In this document: positions 18,268 through 26,639 of the stretch, in pieces
Layout: the number at the start of each line of letters is the position of its first letter
Numbering within the stretch: the first letter of the stretch is position 1
Assembly (NCBI RefSeq): GCF_918698095.1
Contig: NZ_CAKKLY010000003.1
Location: 62,001-126,000, forward strand
DNA from: Arthrobacter sp. Bi83
GTDB lineage: Bacteria; Actinomycetota; Actinomycetes; Actinomycetales; Micrococcaceae
Length of the DNA: 64,000 nt
Direction: 5' to 3'
Made by a program: the position numbers and the translations under genes
The notes under the pieces: model-generated
What the model saw: only the letters and a program-made list of their open reading frames with translations
The model's database searches: none
What the model was told of the DNA's origin: nothing

Positions 18268-18702
18268 ATGACCAACGCCCCCCGCCTTGACCGCCAGGTG
18301 TGCTTTGCGCTCTACTCGGCGTCCCGTGCCGCCACCGCCGTCTACCGTCCCCTGCTGGACGAGCTGGGCCTGACCTACCCGCAGTACCTCGTGATGCTGG
18401 TGCTGTGGGAAAACGAACCGCGCGGCGTGCGGGAACTGGGGGAGGAGCTGGGCCTGGACTCCGGCACGCTCTCACCCCTGCTCAAGCGGCTCGAAGCCCT
18501 CGGGCTCGTGGAACGGCGGCGCTCTGCCGAGGATGAGCGCCGTGTCGCCGTCCACCTCAGCGACACGGGCCGGGCGCTCAGCAGCAGGGCCTCCCGCATT
18601 CCCCAGCGCCTCGCGGAGGCTGCCGGCCTGACTCCCGATGAGCTGGATCAACTCCGGGAAACTCTCGGCAAGCTCACCGCTGCCCTCCATGACTCGCGCT
18701 GA
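18268..18702 (+). CDS. ohrR: Organic-hydroperoxide-sensing MarR-family repressor
   Basis: The 144-aa winged-helix repressor has the OhrR-type N-terminus with the redox-sensing Cys12 (RQVCFALYSASRA) and the signature GLTYPQYLVMLVLWE, including the Tyr residues that contact the cysteine. The recognition helix region is TLSPLLKRLEALGLVERR. In the family, oxidation of the Cys by organic hydroperoxides releases DNA. ATG 18268 was chosen from the -10 spacing; the longer open frame from 18184 would start inside the hairpin upstream. It is followed by ohr, the usual target, so the operon is likely autoregulated. Confidence 0.93.
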   Translation: MTNAPRLDRQVCFALYSASRAATAVYRPLLDELGLTYPQYLVMLVLWENEPRGVRELGEELGLDSGTLSPLLKRLEALGLVERRRSAEDERRVAVHLSDTGRALSSRASRIPQRLAEAAGLTPDELDQLRETLGKLTAALHDSR

Positions 18703-18745
18703 CACCCAAGACCACCGTCTCCGAAACGACCAGAACGGAACTACT

Positions 18746-19177
18746 TTGAAGACTCTTTACACTGCCGAGGCACTCGCTTCAGGCGAGGGCCGCGACGGCT
18801 CAGCCCGCTCCAAGGACGGCAGGCTCGACGTGAACCTGGCCAGTCCGGTGGAGCTCGGCGGAAGCGGCGAGGGCACCAACCCGGAGCAGCTCTTCGCCGC
18901 CGGCTATGCTGCCTGCTTCCACTCTGCCCTCCGCGTCGTCGGCCGCAAGGAACGGGCCGATCTCACTGACTCCGCCGTTGCGGCGAAGATCCACTTCGGT
19001 GCCCTCGACGGCGGTGAAGGCTACGGCCTGGCCGCCGAACTCGAGGTCGCCCTGCCCGCCCTGGACCGCGCCGCAGCCGAATCGCTCATGGAAAAGGCCC
19101 ACCGGATCTGCCCCTATTCGAACGTGACCCGCGGCAACATGGACGTGGCCCTGACCCTGGTGGAGTTTGCAGCATGA
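18746..19177 (+). CDS. ohr: Organic hydroperoxide resistance protein (OsmC/Ohr family)
   Basis: The 143-aa thiol peroxidase reduces organic hydroperoxides in the cytosol. Both catalytic cysteines are present: Cys57 in AAGYAACFHSAL and Cys122 in ICPYSNVTRGN. The start is TTG 18746, which gives the family-typical MKTLYTAEA and has GGAA 6 bases upstream; the frame is open to 18638 inside ohrR but those residues are not Ohr-like. The stop overlaps the next gene's ATG, so the oxidoreductase downstream is probably part of the peroxide response. Confidence 0.93.
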   Translation: MKTLYTAEALASGEGRDGSARSKDGRLDVNLASPVELGGSGEGTNPEQLFAAGYAACFHSALRVVGRKERADLTDSAVAAKIHFGALDGGEGYGLAAELEVALPALDRAAAESLMEKAHRICPYSNVTRGNMDVALTLVEFAA

Positions 19178-20202
19178 GCACCAACGACGAGCGGGCTCTG
19201 CCCGTCACCACCCGTGAGATCCAGCTGGCATCCCGCCCGGTGGGACGTCCGGTTCCGGAGAACTTCCGCCTGGCTGAAACGCCGCTTCCCGAGCTTCAGG
19301 ACGGCCAGGTCCTGGTCCGCAACCTGTTCATCTCGGTTGATCCGTACATGCGCGGCCGGATGAACGACGTCAAGTCCTACTCACCGCCGTTTGCCCTTGA
19401 TAAAGCGCTCGACGGCGGGGCGGTGGGTGAGGTGATCGCGTCCAGGGCCGAAGACCGCAAGGTGGGGGACGCCGTCGTACATCCACTGGGCTGGCGGGAG
19501 TACGCCGTGCTGGACGCCGGCGCAACGACTCCCGCGCGCACGGAGCTGGCACCGGCATCCGCGTTCCTTGGTGCGCTCGGCATGACCGGGCTCACGGCGT
19601 ACGCCGGACTGCTGAAGGTTGCCGAGTTCAAGGCGGGGGATGCCGTATTCGTCTCCGGCGCCGCCGGCGCCGTGGGCTCGCTGGTGGGTCAGATCGCAAA
19701 GGCCATGGGCGCCTCCCGGGTGATCGGCAGTGCGGGAAGCCCGGAAAAAGTTGCACGCCTGCTAGAGCTCGGCTTTGACGCGGCGTTCAATTACCGTGAT
19801 GCGCCGGTCCGGGACCAGCTGAGGGAAGCTGCCGGCGAGGGCGGGATCGATGTGTACTTCGACAACGTGGGCGGGGACCACCTCGAAGCTGCGCTGTCCG
19901 TCCTCAACGTCGGGGGCAGGGTTGCCCTGTGCGGCGCCATCGCGCAGTACAACGCCACGGAACCGACCGCCGCTCCCCGGAACCTTGCGGTGGCCATCGG
20001 AAAACAGCTGACGCTGCGCGGCTTCCTCGTGGGCGGCCAGAGGCAGCATGCGGCGGAGTTCGCCGAGCGGATGTCCGGCTGGCTGGCAAACGGCACCGTC
20101 AGGTATGACGAGACGGTGGTGGACGGTCTCGAGAACGCTCCGCAGGCGTTCATGGATCTCCTCGACGGCGGCAACACCGGAAAGATGCTGGTGCGGATCT
20201 AG
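19174..20202 (+). CDS. NADP-dependent oxidoreductase, MDR superfamily (CurA/leukotriene B4 dehydrogenase-like)
   Basis: The 342-aa zinc-free medium-chain reductase has the N-terminal RPVGRPVPENFRL segment, SVDPYMRGRM, the substrate-entry LGMTGLTAYAGL, the Rossmann motif VSGAAGAVGSLVGQIAK, and YFDNVGGDHLEAAL. Relatives reduce alkenal or alkenone double bonds, a plausible way to remove lipid-peroxidation products. ATG 19174 overlaps the ohr stop (ATGA). Its position in the ohrR-ohr operon supports, but does not prove, a role in detoxifying reactive carbonyls. Confidence 0.9.
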   Translation: MSTNDERALPVTTREIQLASRPVGRPVPENFRLAETPLPELQDGQVLVRNLFISVDPYMRGRMNDVKSYSPPFALDKALDGGAVGEVIASRAEDRKVGDAVVHPLGWREYAVLDAGATTPARTELAPASAFLGALGMTGLTAYAGLLKVAEFKAGDAVFVSGAAGAVGSLVGQIAKAMGASRVIGSAGSPEKVARLLELGFDAAFNYRDAPVRDQLREAAGEGGIDVYFDNVGGDHLEAALSVLNVGGRVALCGAIAQYNATEPTAAPRNLAVAIGKQLTLRGFLVGGQRQHAAEFAERMSGWLANGTVRYDETVVDGLENAPQAFMDLLDGGNTGKMLVRI

Positions 20203-20335
20203 CTCCGAAAGCGCGAGCCCAACCACTGCGGGACGCTCCGACGGAGTGCGTGCACACCGGCGGGCTACTCATAGGTAACAAGTTCTCAACAATCTTCATT
20301 TTTCGCCTCGGATGTGTTATCCGGACGTGGCGCAG

Positions 20336-20349
20336 GCCACTACAGTGGC
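20336..20349 (+). promoter_or_regulatory. 14-base palindrome in the leader of the nucleoside transport operon
   Basis: GCCACT-AC-AGTGGC is a perfect inverted repeat. It contains TACAGT (20341-20346), a possible -10 box with a weak TTATCC 18 bases upstream. It may be an operator; the regulator is unknown. The rest of the 275-base gap is AT-richer than its surroundings. Confidence 0.35.
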
Positions 20350-20477
20350 TTCATAAGTGCGCTTCGGCGCAGTGCTGCGAAACCATCAGTGAAAACAGAA
20401 TTTCAGTGTGGAGCATTAGAAACGGACACTCATTGAATCTCCGTCGTGGCGCCTATCTCGTTCTTCCTGGAGGAAAT

Positions 20478-21584
20478 TTGAAGATCTCACTGCGTGCAAA
20501 CGTCAAGCGCGGTTCACTCGCCGGCGTGGCTTCCGTTGGTGCGGCGGCCCTGCTTCTGACCGGCTGCGGCCCGGCACCCCAAGCGGGCAGTCCGTCTGCC
20601 ACGGCCAGCGACTACACCGGCTGCATCGTGTCCGACTCCGGCGGATTCGATGACCAGTCGTTCAACCAGTCGTCCTACGAAGGGCTCAAAAAGTCCGAGA
20701 AGGACCTTGGCATCAAGGTCAACCAGGTCGAGTCCAAGACCAACAACGACTTCGAGCCCAACCTTCGCGCCATGGTCTCGGCAGGCTGCAACCTGACCAT
20801 CACGGTCGGCTTCCTCCTCGGTGACGCCACGAAGGCTCAGGCCGCGGCTAACGCTGACAAGCACTTCGCCATCATCGACGTCGGGTACGACAAGCCGATC
20901 GCCAACGTCAAGCCGATCATCTATGACACGGCGCAGGCTGCATTCATGGCCGGCTACCTCGCCGCCGCCTCCACGAAGACCGGCACCGTCGCCACCTTCG
21001 GCGGCATCAAGCTCCCCACCGTCACGATCTTCATGGACGGCTACGCCGACGGCGTGAAGTACTACAACGAGAAGAAGGGCAAGAGCGTCAAGCTTCTCGG
21101 CTGGGACAAGGCCAAGCAGGACGGCAGCTTTACCGACGACTTCGAAAAGCAGGACAAGGGAAAGCAGCTGACCCAGAACTTCCTGGACCAGGGCGCGGAC
21201 ATTGTCATGCCCGTGGCCGGCCCGGTGGGCAAGGGCGCCGGCGCTGCGCTGAAGGAAGCAAAGGCCGCAGGCAAGGACGTCAAGCTCATCTGGGTTGACT
21301 CCGACGGCTTCCTCACCGCCCCCGACTACAAGGACATCATGCTGTCGTCCGTCATGAAGCAGATGGGCTCCGCCGTTGAGACCGTCGTGAAGGAAGACAA
21401 GGACGGCAAGTTCACCAGCGAGCCGTATGTCGGCACGCTCGCGAACGACGGCGTGCAGCTGGCCCCGTTCCACGACTTCGATTCGGCCGTCCCCGCCGAC
21501 GTGAAGTCCGAGCTGGACCAGATCAAGAAGGACATTGTGGACGGCAAGCTGAAGGTTGAGTCCGCAGCCAGCCCCAAGGCGTAA
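20478..21584 (+). CDS. BMP-family nucleoside-binding lipoprotein
   Basis: The 368-aa substrate-binding protein has a lipoprotein signal (basic start, hydrophobic core, lipobox LLLTGC, lipidated Cys30), then a PnrA/Med-like fold: SDSGGFDDQSFNQSSYEGL, the conserved GFLLGDATKAQAAA region, and IDVGYD. PnrA-type proteins bind purine nucleosides. TTG 20478 was chosen because GGAGG lies 4 bases upstream and the resulting signal peptide is normal; the frame is open to 20250. A strong terminator separates it from the ATPase gene, which would allow more binding protein than transporter. Confidence 0.92.
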   Translation: MKISLRANVKRGSLAGVASVGAAALLLTGCGPAPQAGSPSATASDYTGCIVSDSGGFDDQSFNQSSYEGLKKSEKDLGIKVNQVESKTNNDFEPNLRAMVSAGCNLTITVGFLLGDATKAQAAANADKHFAIIDVGYDKPIANVKPIIYDTAQAAFMAGYLAAASTKTGTVATFGGIKLPTVTIFMDGYADGVKYYNEKKGKSVKLLGWDKAKQDGSFTDDFEKQDKGKQLTQNFLDQGADIVMPVAGPVGKGAGAALKEAKAAGKDVKLIWVDSDGFLTAPDYKDIMLSSVMKQMGSAVETVVKEDKDGKFTSEPYVGTLANDGVQLAPFHDFDSAVPADVKSELDQIKKDIVDGKLKVESAASPKA

Positions 21585-21595
21585 CTTCCTCCGCT

Positions 21596-21644
21596 AAGCG
21601 CCACCGCCCGGATGGTCATTGACTGCACGGGAGGTGGCGCTTTT
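21596..21644 (+). terminator. Intrinsic terminator after the BMP lipoprotein gene
   Basis: AAGCGCCACC (21596-21605) pairs with GGTGGCGCTT (21633-21642), followed by TTTT. It is a typical rho-independent structure lying inside what is functionally one operon. Confidence 0.75.
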
Positions 21645-21750
21645 CGTTGGGCGTACCCGCTCAACCCATGACTGCAGGCACTAGGCTGGTGCTGCAGCCA
21701 CATATCCCGTCCGGCCTTCACTACCGGACGCAACGAGATTGGTCAGAGTT

Positions 21751-23385
21751 TTGAAACTTGAACTCAAGGGGATCACCAAGCGCTTCGGCTCCCTGCTCGC
21801 CAATGATCACATAGATGTGGTTGTTGAACCCGGACAGATCCACTGTCTGCTGGGCGAAAACGGGGCCGGCAAGTCCACCCTGATGAACGTTCTTTACGGG
21901 CTGTACGAGCCCACCGACGGCGAAATCCTCATCGACGACGAGCCCGTCAGCTTCCGCGGCCCCGGAGACGCCATGGCTGCCGGCATCGGCATGGTGCACC
22001 AGCACTTCATGCTGGTGCCCGTGTTCACGGTCGCCGAAAACGTGGCGCTCGGCGCCGAATCCACCAAGGCAGGCGGCTTCCTGAACCTGGAGGACACCCG
22101 CCGCAAAATCCAGGAGATCTCGGACCGCTACGGGTTCGACGTCGACCCCGACGCCCTCGTGGAGGACCTCCCGGTGGGCGTCCAGCAGCGCGTGGAAATC
22201 ATTAAGGCACTCGTGCGGGACGCCAGAGTACTGATTCTGGATGAACCGACGGCGGTGCTGACGCCCCAGGAGACCGACGAGCTGCTGGACATCATGCGCC
22301 AGCTCAAGGGCGGCGGCACCTCCATCGTCTTCATTTCGCACAAGCTGCGTGAGGTCAAAGCCGTTTCGGACATCATCACCGTGATCCGCCGCGGCCAGGT
22401 GGTCGGATCCGCGGATTCCGGTGCCTCAACCACGGAACTGGCGTCCATGATGGTGGGGCGCGCCGTGAACCTCACCCTGGACAAGGCCCCCGCGCAGCCG
22501 CAGGAGACCACCTTCGAGGTCAAAGACCTGACCGTGGTCGCGCCGAACGGCCACCACACCGTGGACGGCATCAGCTTCAGCATCGCCCGTGGCGAAATCC
22601 TCGCCGTCGCCGGTGTCCAGGGCAACGGGCAGACCGAGCTCACCGAGGCGATCCTTGGCCTGCAGGAGCGGGTCAGTGGCTCGATCCTGCTCGACGGCAA
22701 GGAACTCGTGGGGCGCAGCGTCAAGGACGTGCTGGATGCCGGCGTCGGCTTCGTGCCTGAAGACCGCAAGGTTGACGGCCTGGTGGGCACATTCTCCGTG
22801 GCCGAAAACCTGGTCCTCGACCTGTATGACAAAGCTCCCTTCGCCAGGGGCATCAGCATGAGCCCGGCCAAGGTCCTGGAGAACGCCAACTCCCGGATCG
22901 GCGAATTCGATGTCCGCACACCGTCCGCCGCAGCCGCTGCCGGAACGCTGTCGGGCGGCAACCAGCAGAAAGTGGTGATGGCCCGGGAGCTCTCGCGGCC
23001 GCTGCGGCTGTTTATCGCCTCGCAGCCCACCCGCGGTGTGGACGTCGGCTCCATCGAATTCCTGCACCGCCGCATCGTGGCCGAACGAGACACCGGCACC
23101 CCGGTCATGATCGTCTCCACCGAACTTGATGAAGTCATGGAGCTCGCGGACAGGATCGCCGTGCTTTACAAGGGCAAGCTCGTAGGAATCGTCCCCGCGG
23201 GAACAGGGCGCGACGTCCTGGGGCTCATGATGGCGGGACTTTCACCCGATGAGGCACACGCGGACAAGCTCCACCACCGCGACCCCGCCCTAGGAAACGA
23301 CCCGGTACCCGGCAACAGCCCAGCCCTCGGCAACAGCCCTACGCCGACGTCCGCCTCCCGCGCCGAAGGAGGCGACCATGACTGA
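21751..23385 (+). CDS. Nucleoside ABC transporter, double ATP-binding protein
   Basis: The 544-aa protein has two ABC domains, as in sugar and nucleoside importers of the RbsA/YufO class. Domain 1 has Walker A GENGAGKST, a modified signature (LPVGVQQRVEI) and Walker B LILDEPTAVL. Domain 2 has a degenerate Walker A (GVQGNGQTEL), signature LSGGNQQKV and Walker B-like LFIASQPTRGVD, with Ala-Ser where Asp-Glu is usual. It is therefore probably an asymmetric ATPase with one competent site. The tail ends in a low-complexity GN-P repeat (about residues 515-530). TTG 21751 (MKLELKGITKRFG) was preferred to TTG 21739. The 3' end overlaps the permease gene by 8 bases. Confidence 0.9.
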   Translation: MKLELKGITKRFGSLLANDHIDVVVEPGQIHCLLGENGAGKSTLMNVLYGLYEPTDGEILIDDEPVSFRGPGDAMAAGIGMVHQHFMLVPVFTVAENVALGAESTKAGGFLNLEDTRRKIQEISDRYGFDVDPDALVEDLPVGVQQRVEIIKALVRDARVLILDEPTAVLTPQETDELLDIMRQLKGGGTSIVFISHKLREVKAVSDIITVIRRGQVVGSADSGASTTELASMMVGRAVNLTLDKAPAQPQETTFEVKDLTVVAPNGHHTVDGISFSIARGEILAVAGVQGNGQTELTEAILGLQERVSGSILLDGKELVGRSVKDVLDAGVGFVPEDRKVDGLVGTFSVAENLVLDLYDKAPFARGISMSPAKVLENANSRIGEFDVRTPSAAAAAGTLSGGNQQKVVMARELSRPLRLFIASQPTRGVDVGSIEFLHRRIVAERDTGTPVMIVSTELDEVMELADRIAVLYKGKLVGIVPAGTGRDVLGLMMAGLSPDEAHADKLHHRDPALGNDPVPGNSPALGNSPTPTSASRAEGGDHD

Positions 23386-24868
23386 CCAGACCCAGCCACA
23401 CCACCCCGACGGCAATCCCTCGGGCCCCGACGCTGACAAACACGAAGCTGACAAGCACGACACCGACAAGCACCACACCGACAAGCACGCCGCTGACAAG
23501 CACGACGCCGGCAGGCCGCACACAGACAAGCCCCACGCGGACAGGCACCATGCGCCGAAGCCCGCGGACGAGGAGACCGCCGCCGTCGTGTCACTGGACA
23601 CTGCCGGCGGAGCCATGGGACCCTCCGCCGTTCCGGCCACCGCCCAGAGCGGCAAGATCCCAGGCGGCCCGGAAACACTCGTCCGCAGGATCTTCACCGG
23701 CAGCGGCACCGTATCGGTCCTGGCCGTCCTGCTCGCCCTGATCCTCGGCGGCCTGCTGATCGCGCTCACCGACAAGCAGGTCGGCGCCACGGCAAGCTAT
23801 CTGCTGGCACGTCCCACCGACTTCCTGTCGGCGGTCTGGAACGCCGCCACTCGTTCATATGTGGCACTGTTCCAGGGCTCGGTGTTCAATCCACGCGGAG
23901 GAGGCATAGGCGGGCAGTTCGCCCCGCTCATGGAAACACTCACCATCGCCACGCCCCTGATCACCGCCGGCCTGGGCGTGGCCCTGGCCTTCCGCGCCGG
24001 GCTGTTCAACATCGGCGCCCAGGGCCAGATCATCATTGCCGGCATCCTGGCGGCATGGACCGGTTTCGCCCTGCACCTCCCGGTGGGCCTGCACCTGCTG
24101 CTGGTCCTCGTGGCCGGCATCATCGGCGGTGCCTTCTGGGGCGGACTGGTGGGTTACCTCAAGGCCCGGACCGGAGCCCACGAGGTCATCCTCACCATCA
24201 TGTTCAACTACATCGCGCTGTACCTGCTGAGGTATCTGCTCAACACCCCCGCGTTCCGGCGGCCGGGGGAGTCCAACCCCATCTCCCCGATCCTGGACCC
24301 CAGCGCCGTCTACCCGCAGATCTTCGGCAGCCAGTACCGGCTCCACCTCGGCTTCCTCCTGGCCATCGCCATCACGGTCTTCGTGTGGTGGCTCCTGAAC
24401 CGCTCCACCGTGGGCTTCGAGTTCCGGGCGGTCGGCGCCAACCCCAAGGCAGCGCAGACCGCGGGCATCAATGTCTCCCGCTCAACGATTCTGGTAATGG
24501 CCATTGCCGGCGCCCTCGCAGGCCTCTCCGGCGTGGCGCAGGTAGCCGGCACGGAAAAGGTCCTCACCGACGGCGTCGCCGCCACGTACGGCTTTGACGC
24601 CATCACCGTGGCACTCCTGGGACGTTCGACGCCGTGGGGGACGTTCGCTGCCGGCCTGCTGTTCGGCGCCTTCCGCGCCGGAGCGGTCCAGATGCAGATC
24701 CAGACCGGAACGCCGATCGACATCGTCCTGGTGGTCCAGTCGCTGATCGTTCTCTTCATCGCGGCTCCGCCGCTGGTGCGGGCAGTGTTCGGGCTGAACC
24801 CGCGGCGCAAGAAGCCGGTAACCGCCGGCAAGTCCAAGACCGCAGCCACCACGGGAGGTGCAGCATGA
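23378..24868 (+). CDS. Nucleoside ABC transporter permease with His-rich N-terminal repeat
   Basis: The 496-aa BPD_transp_2-family permease (YufP-like) has a hydrophobic core from about residue 105 onward with GLGVALAFRAGLFNIGAQGQ and FRAVGANPKAAQTAGI, both typical of this family. Before the core is an approximately 70-residue hydrophilic arm with repeated ADKH/TDKH units (about residues 18-45). The repeat is encoded by imperfect 15-base units. It is not part of the family fold and could bind divalent metal or be a neutral slippage product. ATG 23378 overlaps the ATPase stop; the stop overlaps the second permease (ATGA). Confidence 0.9.
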   Translation: MTDQTQPHHPDGNPSGPDADKHEADKHDTDKHHTDKHAADKHDAGRPHTDKPHADRHHAPKPADEETAAVVSLDTAGGAMGPSAVPATAQSGKIPGGPETLVRRIFTGSGTVSVLAVLLALILGGLLIALTDKQVGATASYLLARPTDFLSAVWNAATRSYVALFQGSVFNPRGGGIGGQFAPLMETLTIATPLITAGLGVALAFRAGLFNIGAQGQIIIAGILAAWTGFALHLPVGLHLLLVLVAGIIGGAFWGGLVGYLKARTGAHEVILTIMFNYIALYLLRYLLNTPAFRRPGESNPISPILDPSAVYPQIFGSQYRLHLGFLLAIAITVFVWWLLNRSTVGFEFRAVGANPKAAQTAGINVSRSTILVMAIAGALAGLSGVAQVAGTEKVLTDGVAATYGFDAITVALLGRSTPWGTFAAGLLFGAFRAGAVQMQIQTGTPIDIVLVVQSLIVLFIAAPPLVRAVFGLNPRRKKPVTAGKSKTAATTGGAA

Positions 24869-26193
24869 GCACAACAGCAACCTCGCCCCAACCGGGAAAA
24901 CCGCAGGCGGGAACCCCGCCGCGGGCTGAAGAGCGCCAGCAGGCAACGTCTGAGAAGCCGGTGACCTGGAAGGTTCCCGTCCTCTTGTCGGCACTGGGCA
25001 TCGTGGCCTTCATCTTCTTTGGCCTTATGGGACCCAACCAGACGGCACGGTTCGGCCTGTCCTCCAGCGGGGATTTCTTCCAGCTGCCCGCGCTGGAGGT
25101 CCCGGGCTTTCTGGGCGGCATCGTGCTGTCGGTCATCATGCTGGGCCTGGCCGGCTACGCCGTTTACCTCAAGACGAAGGACCAGGCTGCACCCCGCTGG
25201 CTGCCCATCGCCTTCATCGTCCTCTTCGTCGCTGCCTTCCTCATCTGGGTGGTGGGCGGTGCCCGCACCCCGAGCATCTCCCTTGCCGGCCTCATCGCCG
25301 GCTCCGTGACGCTGGCGGTTCCCCTCGTGTTCGGCTCGCTCTCCGGAGTGCTGTGCGAGCGGGTGGGCGTCGTGAACATCGCGATCGAAGGCCAGCTGCT
25401 GGGCGGGGCCTTCACGGCAGCCATGGTGGCCAGCATGACCAGGAACCCGTTCATCGGACTGCTGGCAGCAGCGGTGGCAGGCGCCGTCGTCTCCATGGTG
25501 CTGGCGCTGTTCAGCATCAAATACCTCGTGAACCAGATCATTGTGGGCGTGGTCCTGAACGTCCTGGTCTCCGGCGTCACCGGCTTCCTGTTCAGCACAG
25601 TGATGCAGGCTGACAAGGCGACGTTCAATTCTCCGGGGCGGCTCCCGATCATCGACATCCCCGTGCTGTCCGGCATTCCCGTGCTCGGGCCCATCCTCTT
25701 CAAGCAGTCCCTGGTCGGCTACCTGATGTACATCGCGGTGATCGTGGTGTGGATCGGACTGTTCAAGACCAAATGGGGCCTGCGCGTCCGTGCCGTCGGG
25801 GAACACCCGCAGGCCGCGGATACCATGGGCATCCGGGTGAACGCCACACGGTTCTGGAACGTCACACTGGGCGGTGCCATCGCCGGCATCGGAGGTTCGT
25901 TCTTCACGCTGGTGGCGATCGACAGCTTCACCAAGGAGATTTCCGGCGGGCGCGGGTTTATTGCCTTGGCAGCCCTGATCTTCGGACGCTGGAACCCGAT
26001 TGGCGCGTTCTTCGCGGCCCTGCTGTTCGGCTTCGCAGACAACCTGCAAAGCATTGTGACCATCATCGGCACCCCGGTCCCCAGCCAGTTCATGGCCATG
26101 CTGCCGTATCTCGTGACCGTTTTGGCGGTGGCCGGCCTGGTCGGCCGTTCCCGGCCCCCGGCCGCCAGCGGCATCCCTTACGTCAAGGGCTGA
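24865..26193 (+). CDS. Nucleoside ABC transporter permease, second subunit
   Basis: The 442-aa YufQ-like permease has an N-terminal cytosolic stretch, two extra helices (about residues 35-60 and 80-100), then the conserved core with ERVGVVNIAIEGQLLGGAF and RAVGEHPQAADTMGIRV. It should pair with the preceding permease. ATG 24865 overlaps the upstream stop (ATGA); open frame further upstream is out of register with that gene and rejected. cdd begins 5 bases after the stop, linking uptake to catabolism. Confidence 0.92.
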   Translation: MSTTATSPQPGKPQAGTPPRAEERQQATSEKPVTWKVPVLLSALGIVAFIFFGLMGPNQTARFGLSSSGDFFQLPALEVPGFLGGIVLSVIMLGLAGYAVYLKTKDQAAPRWLPIAFIVLFVAAFLIWVVGGARTPSISLAGLIAGSVTLAVPLVFGSLSGVLCERVGVVNIAIEGQLLGGAFTAAMVASMTRNPFIGLLAAAVAGAVVSMVLALFSIKYLVNQIIVGVVLNVLVSGVTGFLFSTVMQADKATFNSPGRLPIIDIPVLSGIPVLGPILFKQSLVGYLMYIAVIVVWIGLFKTKWGLRVRAVGEHPQAADTMGIRVNATRFWNVTLGGAIAGIGGSFFTLVAIDSFTKEISGGRGFIALAALIFGRWNPIGAFFAALLFGFADNLQSIVTIIGTPVPSQFMAMLPYLVTVLAVAGLVGRSRPPAASGIPYVKG

Positions 26194-26198
26194 CCGCG

Positions 26199-26639
26199 GT
26201 GGACAAGAGCGTCTCGACAAGCTCGACCACCCGGGGCGAAAAGTCCGACGTCGACTGGCCGGCTTTGGAGGCCGCCGCCGTCGCGGCGATGAAGAACGCC
26301 TACGCGCCGTATTCCAGGTTCCCGGTGGGTGCGGCCGCCCTCACCGGGGACGGCCGGGTCGTGAGCGGCTGCAACGTTGAAAACGCAAGCTACGGCCTGA
26401 CGCTGTGCGCCGAGTGCGCGCTCGTGGGCAACCTGCAGATGACCGGCGGCGGGCTGCTGCGCGCCTTCTATTGCGTTGACGGCGGCGGCAACGTGCTCAT
26501 GCCCTGCGGGCGTTGCCGCCAGCTGCTGTACGAATTCCGGGCTCCCGGCATGGAGCTCATGACCACGCAGGGAATCAAGACCATGGACCAGGTGCTCCCC
26601 GACGCATTCGGCCCCCAACACCTGGAGGAAACACGGTGA
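26199..26639 (+). CDS. cdd: Cytidine deaminase
   Basis: The 146-aa zinc enzyme converts cytidine and deoxycytidine to the uridines. Zinc and catalytic residues are in CNVENASYGLTLCAECA (Cys-Ala-Glu) and PCGRCRQLL. PYSRFPVGAA is the conserved substrate loop. GTG 26199 is the start; the first approximately 20 residues (Ser/Thr-rich, VSTSSTTRG) are not part of the fold and are encoded by a REP-like sequence (26211-26228). The stop overlaps the next start as GTGA. It follows nucleoside permease genes and precedes the phosphorylase. Confidence 0.95.
   Translation: MDKSVSTSSTTRGEKSDVDWPALEAAAVAAMKNAYAPYSRFPVGAAALTGDGRVVSGCNVENASYGLTLCAECALVGNLQMTGGGLLRAFYCVDGGGNVLMPCGRCRQLLYEFRAPGMELMTTQGIKTMDQVLPDAFGPQHLEETR
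26211..26228 (+). repeat. REP-like sequence inside the cdd coding region
   Basis: GTCTCGACAAGCTCGACC matches the reverse complement of 31146-31163 in mazG (GGTTGAGCTTGTCGAAAC, 16 of 18). It encodes part of the non-conserved N-terminus of cytidine deaminase. Confidence 0.55.

Noticed and set aside
24310-26220. 636-codon minus-strand open frame opposite the permease genes
   Set aside because: Antisense to two clear permeases, His/Asp/Gly-rich, no family features.
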